From Phorcus lineatus (taxonomy: Eukaryota > Mollusca > Gastropoda > Trochida > Trochidae): 64,000 bases of DNA. Positions within the stretch are counted from its first letter, which is position 1. The number at the start of each line of letters is the position of its first letter. The DNA lies in NCBI GenBank assembly GCA_921293015.1, contig OV121091.1, forward strand, positions 32,906,839-32,970,838, in the 5' to 3' direction. The notes below the pieces were generated by a model. It did not search any database. It was given only the letters and a program-made list of their open reading frames with translations, and was not told the DNA's origin. This document shows, piece after piece, positions 63,341 to 64,000 of the stretch. Both the position numbers and the translations under genes were made by a program.

Positions 63341-64000
63341 TTCTCATCCCCAAAACACACACTGTTTCACCTGTTTTTTACCAGAGTAGTTTTTAGATTA
63401 AATCCTATCAATATGTTTCGGTTACCAACACAAATCACATGAAAAACCACAACAACAACCTTGTTTTCAAGTTGACGACAGTCAAGTTGTTCTCCATGGC
63501 CGTTAAATTAAAGTGCTGACAAGCAGAAGGCTCAAACGCTCATGACTGAATCTGAGTTGGTGGTTTCTCTGTCTGTTCCTCAATCAACATTCTCATTCAT
63601 CATTCCTTATATATTTTTAAAAACACGATTCTAAGGAATATTCGTGAAGTTTTTATTTTAAAAAGTGAAATGTATATTTTCATATTTATTACGTGTGAAA
63701 ATTTTGAAGAAAAAATGTCAGTTAACTTACTCAATCTCCTGTATGCGTCGTAGAGCAACTTCATTTGTTACAATAACAATTCTTTTTCAATTTATTGTAA
63801 CAACAAAATATGTGTATACATTTTTCTTAAACACCATTTTATGTATCACTTGCTACTTCAGAATAAAGGAGTTGCAAATCTCTAAATTTGCCTTATCATT
63901 CTTCATCACGTCAACTTCTAGAATGCTAATCAAAGATGCCATCTGATGACATAACGAAACACCTTTTGAATTTTCAAACTCTGAATAGACTCATTTGAAT
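63341..64000. other. No recognisable gene
   Basis: The 93-codon frame at 63,665-63,946 is hydrophobic and AT-driven, with no recognisable domain. Confidence 0.4.

Overview
This is AT-rich, gene-poor eukaryotic DNA, probably from a marine invertebrate and most likely a mollusc. That placement is an inference. It rests on degenerate Tc1/mariner transposons with polar bivalve/gastropod-style tails, many short TTAA-flanked inverted-repeat elements, tRNA-like SINE heads, and a dispersed repeat carrying GTGACCTTGACCTTTGACC, a motif I associate with mollusc genomes. Genes have introns (clean GT-AG junctions on the minus strand). Nothing looks bacterial or organellar.

Only one host gene can be supported. 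It is a small spliced minus-strand neuropeptide-precursor gene at about 39.3-40.7 kb, with a possible untranslated first exon and promoter near 50.2-50.6 kb. The predicted prohormone is about 99 residues: signal peptide, a short amidated peptide ending GGYLY-amide before a Gly-Lys-Arg site, then an amphipathic helical tail. Its architecture resembles bombesin/GRP-type prohormones, but I cannot assign a family with confidence.

The rest is repeats. 1.5-6.1 kb: a near-perfect inverted repeat with arms of about 2 kb, each holding four 198-bp tandem units and a poly-C/poly-G run. 9.4-10.2 kb: a decayed Tc1 transposase. 14.3-15.2 kb: a LINE reverse-transcriptase fragment. 16.46-17.04 kb: a short inverted-repeat element with a target duplication whose interior is 21 copies of the palindrome CTAATTAG. 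17.7-19.5 kb: two TTAA-type elements, one inserted in a 154-bp tandem array. 19.7-20.3 kb: a LINE tail. 22.33-22.47 kb: a perfect 66-bp-arm hairpin. 24.7-26.7 kb: a short element next to a decayed Tc1 with terminal repeats. 30-39 kb: microsatellites, SINE heads, short elements and a CRE pair. 41.9-42.2 kb: a 54-bp array. 52.1-54.1 kb: two related minisatellites in opposite orientation. 57.9-58.2 kb: a short element. 59.8-61.3 kb: a complete Tc1-type element with a 331-codon open transposase frame. 62.6-63.3 kb: the nuclear-receptor-motif repeat and a weak short element.

The parts do not form an operon or pathway. The neuropeptide gene sits in mobile-element-rich DNA, and its probable polyadenylation signal falls inside a short inverted-repeat element. 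No homology search, RNA evidence or read data were available; exon ends, element ends and family names are from reading the sequence.
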